Shown here: positions 20,905 through 33,085 of the stretch, piece by piece | Numbering within the stretch: the stretch's first letter is position 1 | How the letters are laid out: every line of letters starts with the position of its first letter | NCBI GenBank assembly: GCA_037953625.1 | Contig: CM075652.1 | Span: 70,771,501-70,835,500, forward strand | Origin: Crotalaria pallida | Taxonomy: Eukaryota > Streptophyta > Magnoliopsida > Fabales > Fabaceae | Reading direction: 5' to 3' | DNA length: 64,000 nt | Notes under the pieces: generated by a model | The model's database searches: none | Told to the model about the DNA's origin: nothing | What the model saw: only the letters and a program-made list of their open reading frames with translations | Position numbers and translations under genes: made by a program

Positions 20905-21087
20905 TGTTTGAGTTTGAGGATTTTAGTGTTACTTGGATTGGATACTGTCTGGGTCTGGGAGTTTGGTAGTTACATGTAATGTAGGAAGACTAGAGAGTAG
21001 AGAGAGGATTGAGGAGCTGAGGAGCAAGTAGCTCTATAAGTATCAACGAAATGATTCTGTGGCCACTTGCCGGTGGTTGTGTTTTAC
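20905..21087 (-). promoter_or_regulatory. LUT1 5' flank and probable 5' UTR
   Basis: The 183 bp between the LUT1 ATG and the upstream TIR element are pyrimidine-rich on the coding strand (CTCCTCAATCCTCTCTCTAC), as plant 5' UTRs often are. A weak TATA-like CTTATAGA lies at about 21034-21041, some 130 bp before the ATG. The transcription start cannot be fixed from sequence. Confidence 0.3.
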
Positions 21088-21678
21088 ACTTTGGTATCTG
21101 AATTTACACAGCACTTTCATTTTAGTCTCTGAAATTAACAAAAATGATGTTAGGTCCCTGACTTTTGTAAAAAGTCATTCACGTTAGTCCCTGTCCCTAA
21201 CCCCATCAACGAACATTAATGGAGTGATGACGTGGCTGACTGGGACCTTAAACGAAGTCGTTTTTGCGTCCTCGTAGCACTTATAACGGAATAAACTGTC
21301 CTGTTAGTCTATCGGTTGCATCAGTGTCATATTCAGCTGCATCAGTATCATGTTTTGAAGTGTGCATATTTTGAAGTGTTCAGCTTCAAAACATGGGACT
21401 GGTGCAGCTGAACATGAGATTGGTGCAACTAAACATGGCACTGGTACAGCCGATGGGACTAACGTGACAGTTTACTCCGTTATAAGTGCACGAGGTCGCA
21501 AAAACGACGTCGTTTAAAGCCCCTAGTCAACCGTGTTATCACTCCGTTAACGTCTATTGACGGGGTTAGGGGCAGAGACTAATGTGGATGACTTTTTACA
21601 AAGTCAGGGACCTAAAAGCATTTTTGCTAATTTCAGGGACTAAAGTGAAAATGTTGTGTAAATTCAGGGACCAAAGTG
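21088..21678. mobile_element. MULE-like TIR element upstream of LUT1
   Basis: Arms of about 210 bp (21088-21300 and 21470-21678) mirror each other. They share TTTTAGTCYCTGAAATTA, TTAGGTCCCTGACTTT, AAAAAGTCAT and TCGTTTTTGCG. The centre (21310-21450) repeats short 'catggactggtgcagc' phrases. No clean 9-bp target duplication was found. It occupies the region where the distal LUT1 promoter would be. Confidence 0.65.
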
Positions 21679-21720
21679 ACAGTTTACTCGTTTTATTATC
21701 ATGGTTGAGAGGGTTCACAA

Positions 21721-22031
21721 AACTCTCAAATTAAAAGGAAAAACGGTGGCAAATTCTAAATTCTAAATGAAAAATATCATGAGATCTACAAAATTAGCTT
21801 ACAAATCAATATATATGATAAAAAAATGGACAATATATCCCGAGAAGAAGTGTTAAATACACCCAAGATTTTATAAACTCTCAAATTAAAAGGAAAAACG
21901 GTGGCAAATTCTAAATTCTAAATGAAAAATATCATGAGATCTACAAAATTAGCTTACAAATTAATATATATGATAAAAAAAATGGACAATATATCCCGAG
22001 AAGAAGTGTTAAATACACCCAAGATTTTATA
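21721..22031. repeat. 155-bp tandem duplication
   Basis: Two head-to-tail copies (21721-21875 and 21876-22031) start aactctcaaattaaaaggaa. They differ by one C/T change and one added A, so the duplication is recent. No ORF. Confidence 0.93.
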
Positions 22032-22647
22032 AATGGGTTATATTAATGTCGTTAGATAAGAATTTAAAAGTTAAAGTGTTTTTTTAAAAACTAAACCTAT
22101 AAATTTTTTAAATACACAATGTTTCAAAAAACAATTCCATTCATAAATTTTAAGCTAAGGTTAAAAAAATACTGTAATTCATAAATTCGGATAATAAACT
22201 TTTCAAATTGCTCTACATAAAAATTAACTATTATTCCCTCAATTCTCTTCTACCTCTCCTCGCACTCATCCAATTTTCTTACTGAAAATTACCTCTTCAT
22301 GATGCATATTTTCTACAAGAGGAAGAGGACTGAAAATATGTTACGTCTTGTTTTTTTATTAACTAACAAGGAATGCAAATACTTTTTGTATAAGCCTTTT
22401 TGCCCTAAATTGGTTTGAGACTTTGAAAATAGTTACCAGGGAAGGGAATCGTTGTCAATGACCCATTGTTAATAACATAATCCTCGGTAATTCTTGTCTT
22501 AGACTTACAATTTAGCAGAAATAAAAAGTTTTATCTCCAGCAAGTTGTATAAAATATGATTGAACGAATTGAATGCCCAAATAATAAAAAGAAAAACATT
22601 TCAACGAGTTGAAGATTGGATAGCATGCCATGCATATCACAAGTCAC

Positions 22648-23250
22648 AAGATTTAAATATTTTGGGTTTAGCATACAACACAAAGGAGAAATAGAAAGAT
22701 ATGTGAAGCAAAGATTCAAGTAAGGTGGATAAAATGGAGTAGTGTCTAGTGTTTTATGTGATAGAAATGCCTTACTCAAATTTAAAAGAAAGTTTTACCA
22801 CAATGTTATAAGGTCGACTATGTTGTATGAGACCGCATGTTGGGTAGTAAAATGTTAACAAGATAATAAACTTCATGTAATGGAAAAGAGTATGTTGTGG
22901 TGGACGAGTTGACATACTAGACTAGATAGGATTAAGAATGAGTGTATTCGAGAAAGAGTTGGAGTTGCATCTAAAGAATAAAAAAAGATGGTAGAATTTC
23001 ACCTTAGATGGTTTAGACACATGAAGGAGATAAGTAAACGCCAAAGTTCAAATTAAAGAATAAACTAAATGGATGATATTTTAGGTGCTAGAGTTAAAGA
23101 AAGACAAAAAAAAACATAAGTGAAACAATTAAAAATAATATAAAAATAAATGTCTTATCAATGAACATGATTTATAACTAAATACTATAGTGTTGTTTGA
23201 TCCATTTAGCTGATCCATCTAATGGGACAAATTTTTGGTTGTTGTATTTC
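22648..23250 (+). pseudogene. Decayed C-terminal piece of the same LINE family
   Basis: This stretch follows the LINE at 13443-15045 from the 'AAGTTTAAGTATCTTGG' point to the end. Examples are GATTCAAGTAAGGTGGATAA, GTGGGACAAA (here aatgggacaaa) and a short TTG tail before a T run. Many stops and indels show it is old. The first part (22032-22647) is AT-rich with no recognised feature. Confidence 0.75.
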
Positions 23251-23454
23251 CCTTTTTTTTTTTTTTTTTTTGTCTTTAGCTTGCAGCCTGCTTTTGTTTT
23301 CATGCATCTCTACCGTGGACTTTTTTTATTTTATGCAATGTTTCTTTGCCTCGAATGAAACAAGTAGAGGAAGAATTAGGGAGTGATATGGGTGTGAGTA
23401 ATTTCTAGGAAGAGGGTAGTGAGTAATTTCTAGCGAGAGGATTGGATGGGTGCG

Positions 23455-23960
23455 AGAAGGGATGGTAATGGATTTGGGTGGGTCGGGTAATGGTTCCGTT
23501 CATGCATATTCGGATCCGGATTTGCCTTGGATTCGCACGTGTACTCGCTGTCAAGTGGGCCAACGGGTCTTCGGGTATCCAAACGAATTTACGGGTATCC
23601 ATTATATTTTAAAAAAAAATTATTAAAATTTTAAGCTTATTTTTTTCTGAACAGACATAAAAATTTCCTATTTTTACTTGTCAAGCATTTGATATATCAT
23701 TAAACAATTCACAAACAAATTCATTAGAGACAAAACAAATTCACTTAAAAACAAATCATCTCACACAAACATACTTAAATTCAAAATTAATTAAATAATA
23801 AATATTTTTCAGCGAGACCGGACACCCGCGGATTCGATACCCCATTACCCAGACCCGTACCCAGACCCATTTTAAATATTACCCACGGGTACCAGTTTTT
23901 ATATACCCGCGAGTCCATTTATGGATCTGGGTACGGGATATTACCCGCGGGTCGTTGCTG
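23455..23960. mobile_element. Degenerate hAT-like element with GGGTACCC/ACCCGCGGGT repeats
   Basis: It opens with 'agggatggtaatgg', close to the TAGGGATGGCAA ends of plant hAT-like MITEs. It then has many ACGGGTATCC, ACCCGCGGAT and ACCCACGGGTACC phrases on both sides of an AT-rich centre. Boundaries and target duplication are not resolved. Confidence 0.45.
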
Positions 23961-24240
23961 GTAAAGCCGTTGCAAAAGGGTACAGCAACGACTTTCATCG
24001 TTGTTATAAAGAAGGGTTTTCAACAACGACATGAGTCGTTGCATGAGAGATGTCGTTGCTAAACAAGGTCGACAGAGCTATGTGTAGGAGATCTATTTTG
24101 CAACAACATTGTCGTTGCAAAACACCTTTGGCAATGTCGTTGCAAAACACCTTCCACTTCCGCAACGACATTGTCGTTGCAAAACACCTTTGGCTTCTGC
24201 AACGACAAAATTGTCGTTGCAATAGACTTTTTTAGTTTAA
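23940..24240. repeat. CACTA-like subterminal repeat cluster (GTCGTTGC/GCAACGAC)
   Basis: More than ten GTCGTTGC or GCAACGAC motifs occur in both orientations in 300 bp, often followed by aaaacacctt. The same motif sits next to the true CACTA end at 3541. No CACTA terminus is visible here, so this is an internal remnant. Confidence 0.6.
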
Positions 24241-24491
24241 AAAAAATACATATTTGACCAAAGAAATCTTTTTTATGCTTCAAATTCTAAAATATTTTTA
24301 ATAGGATTATACAACTACTAAATTTATAACATACATTTGATAAAAACTCATCCAATTATTATAAGTTGTGTTTCTTACAAGATACAACATAAGAACATAC
24401 AAAATAAATCCAAAAAAAAAAAGACATTAAAATAAAATACAAAATCTCTAATATCCTTTGTACTCTACTCCACCTCCTCATGCAACACCAA

Positions 24492-24856
24492 TTATCCATC
24501 ATTGCTTGATTCTTTGTATGCTCGAGACCTGAAATTGACATGTCCTGTCAAAATTACACACTTCAAAAACTAGGACTAGGAGAGTGTGTACATAAATTCT
24601 TAAGTGCTGAAAGTAGCAAAGTTAACATAGCAAGAAATTCTATAGCCTAAGGTGAAGAACTAAAAGGATAAAACACCCCAGAAGAATAAGACAAGATAGA
24701 GCAAAAGAATATTTTTTTTTTAACTGAAGCAAAAGAATACCTGGTGTAAAGATAGTAAAACATTCCAATCCAGAAAAGATCAGACAAGAACTTGATCACG
24801 CCTACTTTGGAAATAGCATTTCTAAATCCAAATTCCATAAGTTGAGGACCCTCAAG
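24492..24856 (-). CDS. C-terminal two exons of an unidentified membrane-segment protein
   Basis: Exon 24856-24741 has a good acceptor (ctttcag) and donor (CACCAG|gtattc). It encodes LEGPQLMEFGFRNAISKVGV, then KFLSDLFWIGMFYYLYT. Its last two bases join across the intron to 24528 (acceptor tttcag), giving R, then SRAYKESSNDG and stop TAA (24494-24492). The phases fit. The KFLSDLFWIGMFYYLY stretch is a likely membrane helix near the C-terminus. I do not recognise the family with certainty. The upstream ARM-like exon at 25314-25189 is on the same strand, but its end phase does not match this exon, so either an exon between them is missing or they are separate. Confidence 0.5.
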
Positions 24857-25188
24857 CTGAAAGCCAGCCAAAACACAATTAATCATGAACTTACAGAAAA
24901 ACATTAGCTAAGCTTAAGAAACCTTAAGCATGTAATGGTTTTCTAAGCTTCTCACCACTCTCTGCCCTAACAGCTGGTTTCCATCTCACAGACTTGGTAA
25001 ATGGCTGGATGCTTCAGGTTTATAGCTTAGGACCACAAAGGTACAAGTGATCTCAATATTCACCTCTCCACCAGCATGTTAATAAGCAATAAGTAAAAAA
25101 AAAAAAAGAAGTCTACTTAGAAAAATCAAATAATATGCATCAAAGAACACTAAATAGAATATTAACAATTAAGAATTTAAAGAACCAC

Positions 25189-25314
25189 CTGAGTGTGACA
25201 GTGCATCAAGAGAGGCCAAAGCTGCTTTCCGTGTACCGTCATCTTTAGCCGTGCTTAACATATTTAAAAGCTCTTTATCTCCACCAATCTCAACTATCTT
25301 CATTCTTCTTTCAT
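25189..25314 (-). CDS. ARM-repeat-like exon
   Basis: One 126-nt exon, acceptor cgaaag (weak) and donor CAG|gtggtt (weak), encodes DERRMKIVEIGGDKELLNML, then STAKDDGTRKAALASLDALS. The alternating 'IVEIGG...LL.ML..A.DD.TRKAAL.ALDALS' pattern is that of armadillo-type helical repeats in plant proteins. It probably belongs to the same gene as the exons at 24856-24492. No full gene model could be built. Confidence 0.45.
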
Positions 25315-27850
25315 CTTTCGAGAAAAAGGAATGGTTACAATTTCAAATACAAACTTATGTAAGTATGAACAATTCTAATCAATTTCATGAGCAATCCATC
25401 GGTGCATTGAAGAACAATAGGTAGATAAATATAAAATGTTGCAAGCACACAAAACATAATTGGATACACAATAAGTGGTCACCTATCTAGCTATAAGGCA
25501 TGAAGAAAATTTGGCAGTAACATAATGGAACTCAGTTTTGGATGAATGCAATATCAGTGCTGAGTGAAGAAAAAATTAAAACTGAGAAAGAATGTAACTC
25601 TTTAAGCTGTTGGCTCTAACAACTACAGGGAAATTAAAGTACCTTTAGCTTTTTCACAATTAGTTCAAGAGTGAAGTCTCATTCCGTAACTCTGTTCTGA
25701 GAAAAATATCAGAGAAGAATGAATTAAAATTGGAATTCTTTTATGAGAAGCAAAAATCATACCTGCTGTGCATTGAAGCATATTAACTATGCTTCAGAGA
25801 GTCACAGTCTCTGTAATCAAACGAAGGCCGACATTTCAGATTGATGCGACCTTCCAACAACTTCAATTCTTGTTAACTTGTTATGTCCTGACAAGGCTCA
25901 ACCCAAAGAAAGATTAACTCTGAAATTAAAAAAAAAAAAAAATCCCTTTGCTGATTGAACCCAATAAACATAGTAACAAGGAAAAATAACACTGAAACGA
26001 GAGCAGGTTAGTGAAATCCAGAAGCAATAGAATGTTATGTTAGATGACTTTGTTGTTGCCACGAATTAATGAATCAATTAAAAAACTCTTTGAGAAGGTA
26101 TCAGATAACATTCAACTGTCAGACAACATCATACAAACTTCAATTAGAGACCGTGACCAATTCTAATAATTCTGAGAAAGAACCATACCTGCTGCCCATG
26201 AACTATGATTCAGAGAATCTTTGACTCTACCTAATCAAACAAAGACTGATGACCAATTTATAAATGAACCGAAAAATAAAATCTATACGCGATAAAGGAT
26301 TACTTAATAAGAAAAATATTTGGCACCATCCTAGTAAAAAAATCAGCAAACAGAAATGTGTAACAGACAATGTAATATAACCAGATTGCAAGTGAAGTGA
26401 TGAATGATATGAATGTGTTTAGCAGTAGTAACAATGAGTAAAAGCAAGCTGAGCAATTTTAGGAGCATTTGCCAAAAGGACCAATTTATGAAATAATTAG
26501 AAAAATCTACACATGGTAAGTAATTTCTTGACAAGAAGAATTAAAAATTTTAGACTAATATATTTAACGGGCCCTATACTAATTAAGGAAAGAAACATAT
26601 AGAAAAAGTTAAATTTGCAACAGATTGACATACAATATATAGAAAAAGTCTCACAATCAGTTCATTCTTTAGCTATTTCACAATTAGCTAAACTCAGAAC
26701 AGAGGTGATGCTTGTTGCTAAACTATTACATCAAAATCTAGTTAGACTTTTAATTAAGGTTCTGCCTTGATGAAGAAAAGCTGCTTGTATATGAATATCT
26801 GCCTAATTAACAAGCCTTGTATCACAGAAAACACATGCAAATTCATATGGAAATCTAATTTCTAAATCTGATTTCATATGGAAATCAACAATCTGAGTGC
26901 TTGAAATCCTCTCAAACTCCCTATATTTTGATTCCAACTGAAAAACCACATAGTTCAAGGCCATCTCAGATCACTGTTTGGATGTAAAAAATATCAATGA
27001 GTGGATACTTGGGATAGGCTTTTTTTTGTACTAAAAAAAAATCAATCCTATATGCTATGTCATTGTTCAACATCCAAATCAATGTTTCTTTGTCCATGCC
27101 CGAACACGTTCCCATAGCTTTCGCTCTGTCATGCAGTGTCCTGACATTTCCAAGACTCACATTTCCACACTAGTTTGACTCTTGGAAATTATATTACTGT
27201 ATCCTATACTCCTATGGATTCAAGACAAAACTTCTTCTAAAATATAACCCTGCCCTACCAGGATTGAAGTCTGAAACAAACAAAGCTTCAGAGACTATTT
27301 CACAATTAACACACTATTAAATAAATTTTGTTTATACTGATTCTTCTTCAACCAAATCAAACAATACAATACACACTAAGAACCCCAATTGAAATACAAA
27401 GTACCAAAATTAACAAAAAAAATTAGAACATAAACAACATACCAATTCAAATTCAAAGGAAACACGAACGGCGGCGCGAGAGATGATGGTGGCTTCATTG
27501 GTGGCGGTTCGGTCTTGGCTCCTTCAAAGGTTGCGGGTACGACGGTAACGGTGTCGGTTCTCAACTCGCGAATCTTCCCCAACAACAATGGTGAAGATGA
27601 AGATGGAGGTTGCGATTTTTGGGGCAGGGGTCGCGGTTCACGCGACAACGGCGATGGCCGGCGCTGAAGCTCGGTTCCGTGGCAGCAGCGGAAAACGAGG
27701 GATGAAGGGAAAGAATGGGACGGAGGAGGTTGAGAGAGAGATTAAGGGCGCCGGTGATGGTGGCTGGAGGGCGGTGATGGTGGCTGGAGGAGAGAACAAG
27801 AAGGGAATCCAAGGAGAGAGAGAAAATGGGGGTTAAGGGCGGCGGCTTGT
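25315..27850 (-). other. Upstream part of the ARM-like gene, unresolved
   Basis: Possible first exon: 27840-27441, GC-rich on the coding strand with CTCTCTCC runs, ending at a donor-like TTG|gtatgt. It has open frames but no recognisable protein. Two similar segments, about 25690-25830 and 26150-26260, both contain 'ttctctgaa(g/t)catagtt' and end in a donor CAGCAG|gtatg. They look like duplicated non-coding 5' exons. Between them only AT-rich intron-like sequence is seen. The 64-codon ORF at 26966-27160 is open but unrecognised. Confidence 0.35.
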
Positions 27851-28649
27851 TAATTACAACAAGGACTAGGGTTCTCCCTTATACAAGAGTCAAGAACCCT
27901 CTCTATTACCATTATTTTTTTTATTTTTTTTAAATATATAATAATACAAATACACATATTTTATTTATTTATTTATTTTTAATCGAAGGAAATACTTGCA
28001 ATAAATTTTAATTATCAAATAAACATGTCTAAGAAAGTCATAGAGTTAAAAGTTTGCAAGTATAAACATAATTTAATATTTTTTTATAATAACATAATTT
28101 AATATTAATATATCAAACACAAGATAATGTATAGAATGTATATTCTTCATATAGGGTAGTTTTTTTAAATAAATCTACTTAAAAATATATAAATGAAATA
28201 CATTTTCATAAATACTATACAATATTTTATGAAGATGCCCAACTCTTTAATAGTTAATTTCAGGAAATAATTGCTTAATCCCAAATTTGCTCAGAATTTA
28301 AAAATAAAAAAAAATCAGGATGTTACATCTTACACGGGTATGAGAGGAATGAAGTGATAAATGTTGGGACTTTGTTTGTATAAGGTGGAGAATACCCTTT
28401 TTGTTATTTTTTTATTTTTTATAAAAAAATTTATTTACCAACGGGGGTTATATATATGGTAATGGGGCCTGAGACTAAGAAGTCTCAGGTTTCAATTCGC
28501 AGTTAACACACCCTATTGGGAGAGGCTAGGAACGAGACCTCGTGCAGGATTAGTCTCAAGAATTCATTGGTATTAAAGATGTTTTTGGGAACACCTGTGG
28601 TACTGGTAAAAGAGTAGAGATAAAAAAAATAAAAAATTATTAATCTTAT

Positions 28650-28872
28650 TAGCAACGGTAAAGTCGTTGCAGAAAACAGGTGTTTTGCAACGACTTTAAG
28701 TCGTTGCAGAAACGACTTAAAAAAGTCGTTGCAAAACACCTGTTTTCTGCAACGACGGGAATAGTGCGGGTACCCGTTGCGGGTATTTTTGCGGGTACCC
28801 ATTGCAGGTATTTTTGCGGCTACCCGCGGACATGGGTATTTTTACATTGGTATTTTGCCCATCCCTAGCAAG
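28650..28872. mobile_element. Second CGTTGC plus GGGTACC mosaic
   Basis: GTCGTTGC/GCAACGAC repeats (28650-28756) run straight into GCGGGTACCC repeats (28766-28830). They end with 'cccatcccta' at 28858-28867, the complement of the hAT-like TAGGGATGGG end. The arrangement repeats that of 23455-24240 in the opposite orientation. The stretches on either side (27850-28649 and 28873-29907) are AT-rich with no gene; an (AATA)n run lies at about 29815-29850. Confidence 0.5.
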
Positions 28873-31800
28873 GAGATGGTAGAAGGGGATCAGGGAGTAA
28901 CTAATAATTTTAACCAAGGGTAATTTTGAAATTTTATGGTCAAAATTTGTAATATGCTTGGTGCATTTAGCATTTTTCGTGTGTATTTAGAATTTGCCAA
29001 AATGGTTGGCCACTTACGTTGAGTTTTATCATATTTGGAAAGAATTATTGGATAGTCTAAGATCAATGGTACCAGATACATCAACATCATTTGTTACACA
29101 TTTTACTCCATGTGGTTCTTATTATACGATATATTTAACTACATTATAAAGGAAAATAAAACATTTGCATTTCTTAAAACTTTAAAAATGTATTTTCTTC
29201 GATTTAAAATATAAGTTAAAAAGACATATTTCTCCTGGTTTAAAATATAAATAAAAGTAACTAACATTCTTAAATTTTGTTTCATTTTCAATACTACTCT
29301 CCTAAAATATACTTAGAAAATTGTTATCTCATTTAATTTTTGTTTCATTCTCAATACTACTTTCCTAAAATACCTCTACTTTTTGATGAATTTGAAAAAA
29401 TTAAATACAATCAACTAACTTCCTTAATAAACGTGATTTTAGTTTTTTTTTCTTATATTCTAAACTAGAGGAAGTATTTAACTACGTTATAGAAGAAATT
29501 TCATAAATATATCATTTCACACTAATGAATTAAGAAAAAAAATGAGAGAAAAAATAATAAACATCTTCTAAAAAATATAAAATAACTAATAAATAGGAGT
29601 AGAAAATTTAATACAATAATTTAATACATGTTTCTTTAATTAACCAATCATAAAATATAATATGCAATTTCAATTTTTTTATTCATCATCTTAACTTTAA
29701 TTTGGGCAAAAAAATTTATGCTTTTTTTACTAATTTTGTGAGACCAAAGGAGTATTTTCTTCTTTTTTTTAAATTACTTTCTTCCTTTTTACTCTACATC
29801 ATCCCATTAATAATAATAAATAAATAAATAAATAAATAAATAAACAAATAAACAAACAATAATAATAGTAATAAATATTAATTTCTTGTATTATTTTTAC
29901 TCTATCTTGTAATACCCCGATTTAGTAACTTGAATTTTTTTTAATTTAGTAAAAATCTGAGAAATTTTTTTTTTCATTGGTGACGTGTTTGAAAACATTT
30001 TCATTATCAAATAAATCACTCATGTCCCACATCACACGTCAAATTCCAAATCGAGATGTTATCAACACCGTGCTTTGAAACCCAACTTATCATATTCGTA
30101 AATCATCAAAATACTATTTCGAATATCAAGTTTGAAAACGTTACTGTCAGTACGGGGTTACATGATATCCGAGTAAAGTTATCATAGTCTACATGAACCA
30201 AAATACAGCACCACAGCAGAACATACAAGATGAACACTAAATAGAACGAATGACCTTCTTCCTTAGAAACTGCAGCTGGCGCCTCCTCTGAAGAGGATCC
30301 TTTCCCGTCCGTAGGTCCACCATCTAATTGGTCGACAAAAGACCGATAGAAACAGACGGCAGAGAAATAGAGAGAGTCAGCTCTTCCGGGCGGAAAGCCG
30401 ACGATGTGGAATTACAGCAGGCAAACATATTAAGATAAACAAATATAAACAATACATCAACATGCGATCACATCATATGATTTCAAATTATCATTTCCAA
30501 TATCTCCATTTGTCATTATCATCTCTTTTTCGTACTTAGCAAGTCAAGTCTTAACCTCGGGTCTTTCCTTCATCAATATTTCCTTTCATTTTCACGCCCA
30601 AAAGCTCTCTTATTGCCATAACTCTTCCGCTACTCTTTTCTCTTTATTAAGCATTTTAACTTTATCATCTGCGTAAACTTATCTTATTAAGTCTTATTGA
30701 AGCACATCCATCGATGATAGGGGAGTTAGGGAGAGTCATCGAGGAGTTTGGTTAGCACTCATACATCTCCTCCAATCCTCCCGAACCTAAGCGGAAGCAA
30801 ACGGGACGTACAGGAACCTTAACCCACACAGGTCGAACAGCCGAGAAAACCAACAACAATATACATATGTGTCAAGGCCACAACCGTACGGGCCGGTCAT
30901 TATGACAATTAACCTTATACGCGATACCGCAAGGGCCCAGCAACCAATCGACTTCCCACCTCGTTCAGGTTCCCTCTCACCGTTTTGAATTTGATCAAGG
31001 GGGCGACAATACTTTTCTAGTCTCGAGTGCAGAACGCGCTACGATCCCTTGGGTCTTAAGGCCCGATCACTTATAGACTAGTTTTGCCTAGAAAAGCGCT
31101 CTAGGTTACTTGATGTTTCACCGTCATCACCTTCCCCTATCACAATCGCTCACCTGAGTATCCGCAGATAAACAGGGTATCTTCCTCTCCACTACTTCAC
31201 ACTCATCTCACCGCGTTATTTAGTGTCTTTTAAAGTCTTATTAGTGTATTATTAATCCTAATGTTCGGACGAGTCACCCTTATACATCCCTTCGGTGATC
31301 CTCGACCTCTAACTATCCATCTTTCACATTAATCTTTTCCAATAATATTTGGCTTAACGCATCAGGGCTCGGACACACGGGCATACTGCACACGTGGCCA
31401 GTGCAAACTCAACCTGAAAAGCACAAAATCCACCTCGGTGCACATCATGGAGATTCATTTTCACGTCTCCGTTATTTCCATAACAACTCATTCTTTCCAA
31501 ATACACCTTCTGTACAAATCTACTTTACTTCCATTATTTTTAACAATCTTTTAATCTTAGCCGAATTTTGCCTTTATTAAACTCTTTCAATACTCATCAT
31601 GACATTTCAACATTTCCACATCATTTTTTTATTAGCATAATTAATCAAACAGAGCAGCATATTATATATATAGCATGAATACTTTCAATTTCAGATAAAA
31701 TTCAGCAGGCATAAATCATCCGATCATATCATTCCATCATCATAAATAGATAGCATCATGCATATTATTATAACAAAAAGGGATGTCTTAGTTCTGCGTA

Positions 31801-32859
31801 TAAGCGGCCATACACACACAATCAACTACCGCTGTACGACTGACTCGCAGACCCCACGTTCTGGCTTTTGAGATGGCCAGGATCATCTTAACACGTTACC
31901 TATAGACCACGGTGTCTTGGGAAAGCTGCTCTCTCACCTCGAATGCCGACAGAAATCCAAAGAGCCTTTACGGGTGCGGTCCTCCGACACGCGTCCACAA
32001 CCGACACCTTCTACATCCTCAAGACAGACATTATATATTAATATCACAATTTGAATCAAGCATCAAGTTCATAATTAAAATGGTCCATTGAAAACCCATA
32101 TTAAAATCCTTCGGGTAAAACCAAACACAATTCCTTTTCTCAATTTTATTTTGAAGTAATGCAATAACTTAAACACATCAAACATTTTGAAAACAATTCA
32201 CAAATGCAATTTAAACAAATTAGTTAGCTTCTGGTCCATCTTGGACAACAACTTATGTGAACCCGAAAACACCGAAAAACATAACTTTTTCAATCCAACT
32301 TTTTCTCAAATAAGATACCACTTAAAACTTAAACTTTGAATCAATCAAACACATTTTTAGAATTGAAAAACAAATCAAATAAACTTTTGGACAACAAAGA
32401 ATTAAGTCCAAGAAATCACTTTCAGAAAATCCGAAAACACCGTAAAAGTGCATTTTACTTCATATAGCATTTTAGCATAAAACCAACACTTAAACACTTT
32501 ATTTTACAAATATTAGCACAAAAAATAAAGCTTGGGCAGCCACTACACATGCCCAAAAATTCTTAATTAAATCAATTAAATCATTCCAAAGATCAAATTT
32601 TAAATTTCCAAAATTAATTACGTAACCAAACACTTTTCAATTATCAATCAAACTCGTAACTACAAACAATAAATCATGGGATCATCTGTAACATCCCTAA
32701 GTTTAATTTCAGTATAATATGATTTATGCCAAGCACTTAGGAGAATTATCAAGTTTTAAAAGAGGATTTTAAGTAGTAATCCAAGCCTGAGTGAGAATTG
32801 GGGCCTAAGGAGATGAATTGGAGTTAGAAACTCATCAGAATCTGACTTTTCACTGAAGT

Positions 32860-33085
32860 AATCGATTATTCTGCATGGCAGTAATCGATTACAAGGCCTC
32901 TGGTGGAAACACTTAAGATGTTGCAGAAAATTAATCGATTACAAGGGTAAAGTAATCGATTACTTTGAGTAAATAATCAATTACATTAAGGAGGTTAATC
33001 GATTACTCAGGCTCTGATGAATGTACTGAGAAATGTTGCATCAAAGGAGTAATCGATTACTTGGGGAAAGTAATCGATTACTACA
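32860..33085. promoter_or_regulatory. Cluster of palindromic TAATCGATTA motifs
   Basis: About eight copies of (G)TAATCGATTA(C), one with a single mismatch (AATAATCAATTAC), lie within 225 bp near the start of the solo LTR. The motif is a perfect palindrome, as expected for a dimeric DNA-binding protein. Function is not known from the sequence. Confidence 0.6.

Noticed and set aside
26966..27160. 64-aa ORF as a gene
   Set aside because: Open but with no recognisable family or convincing splice context; mentioned only within the unresolved gene region.
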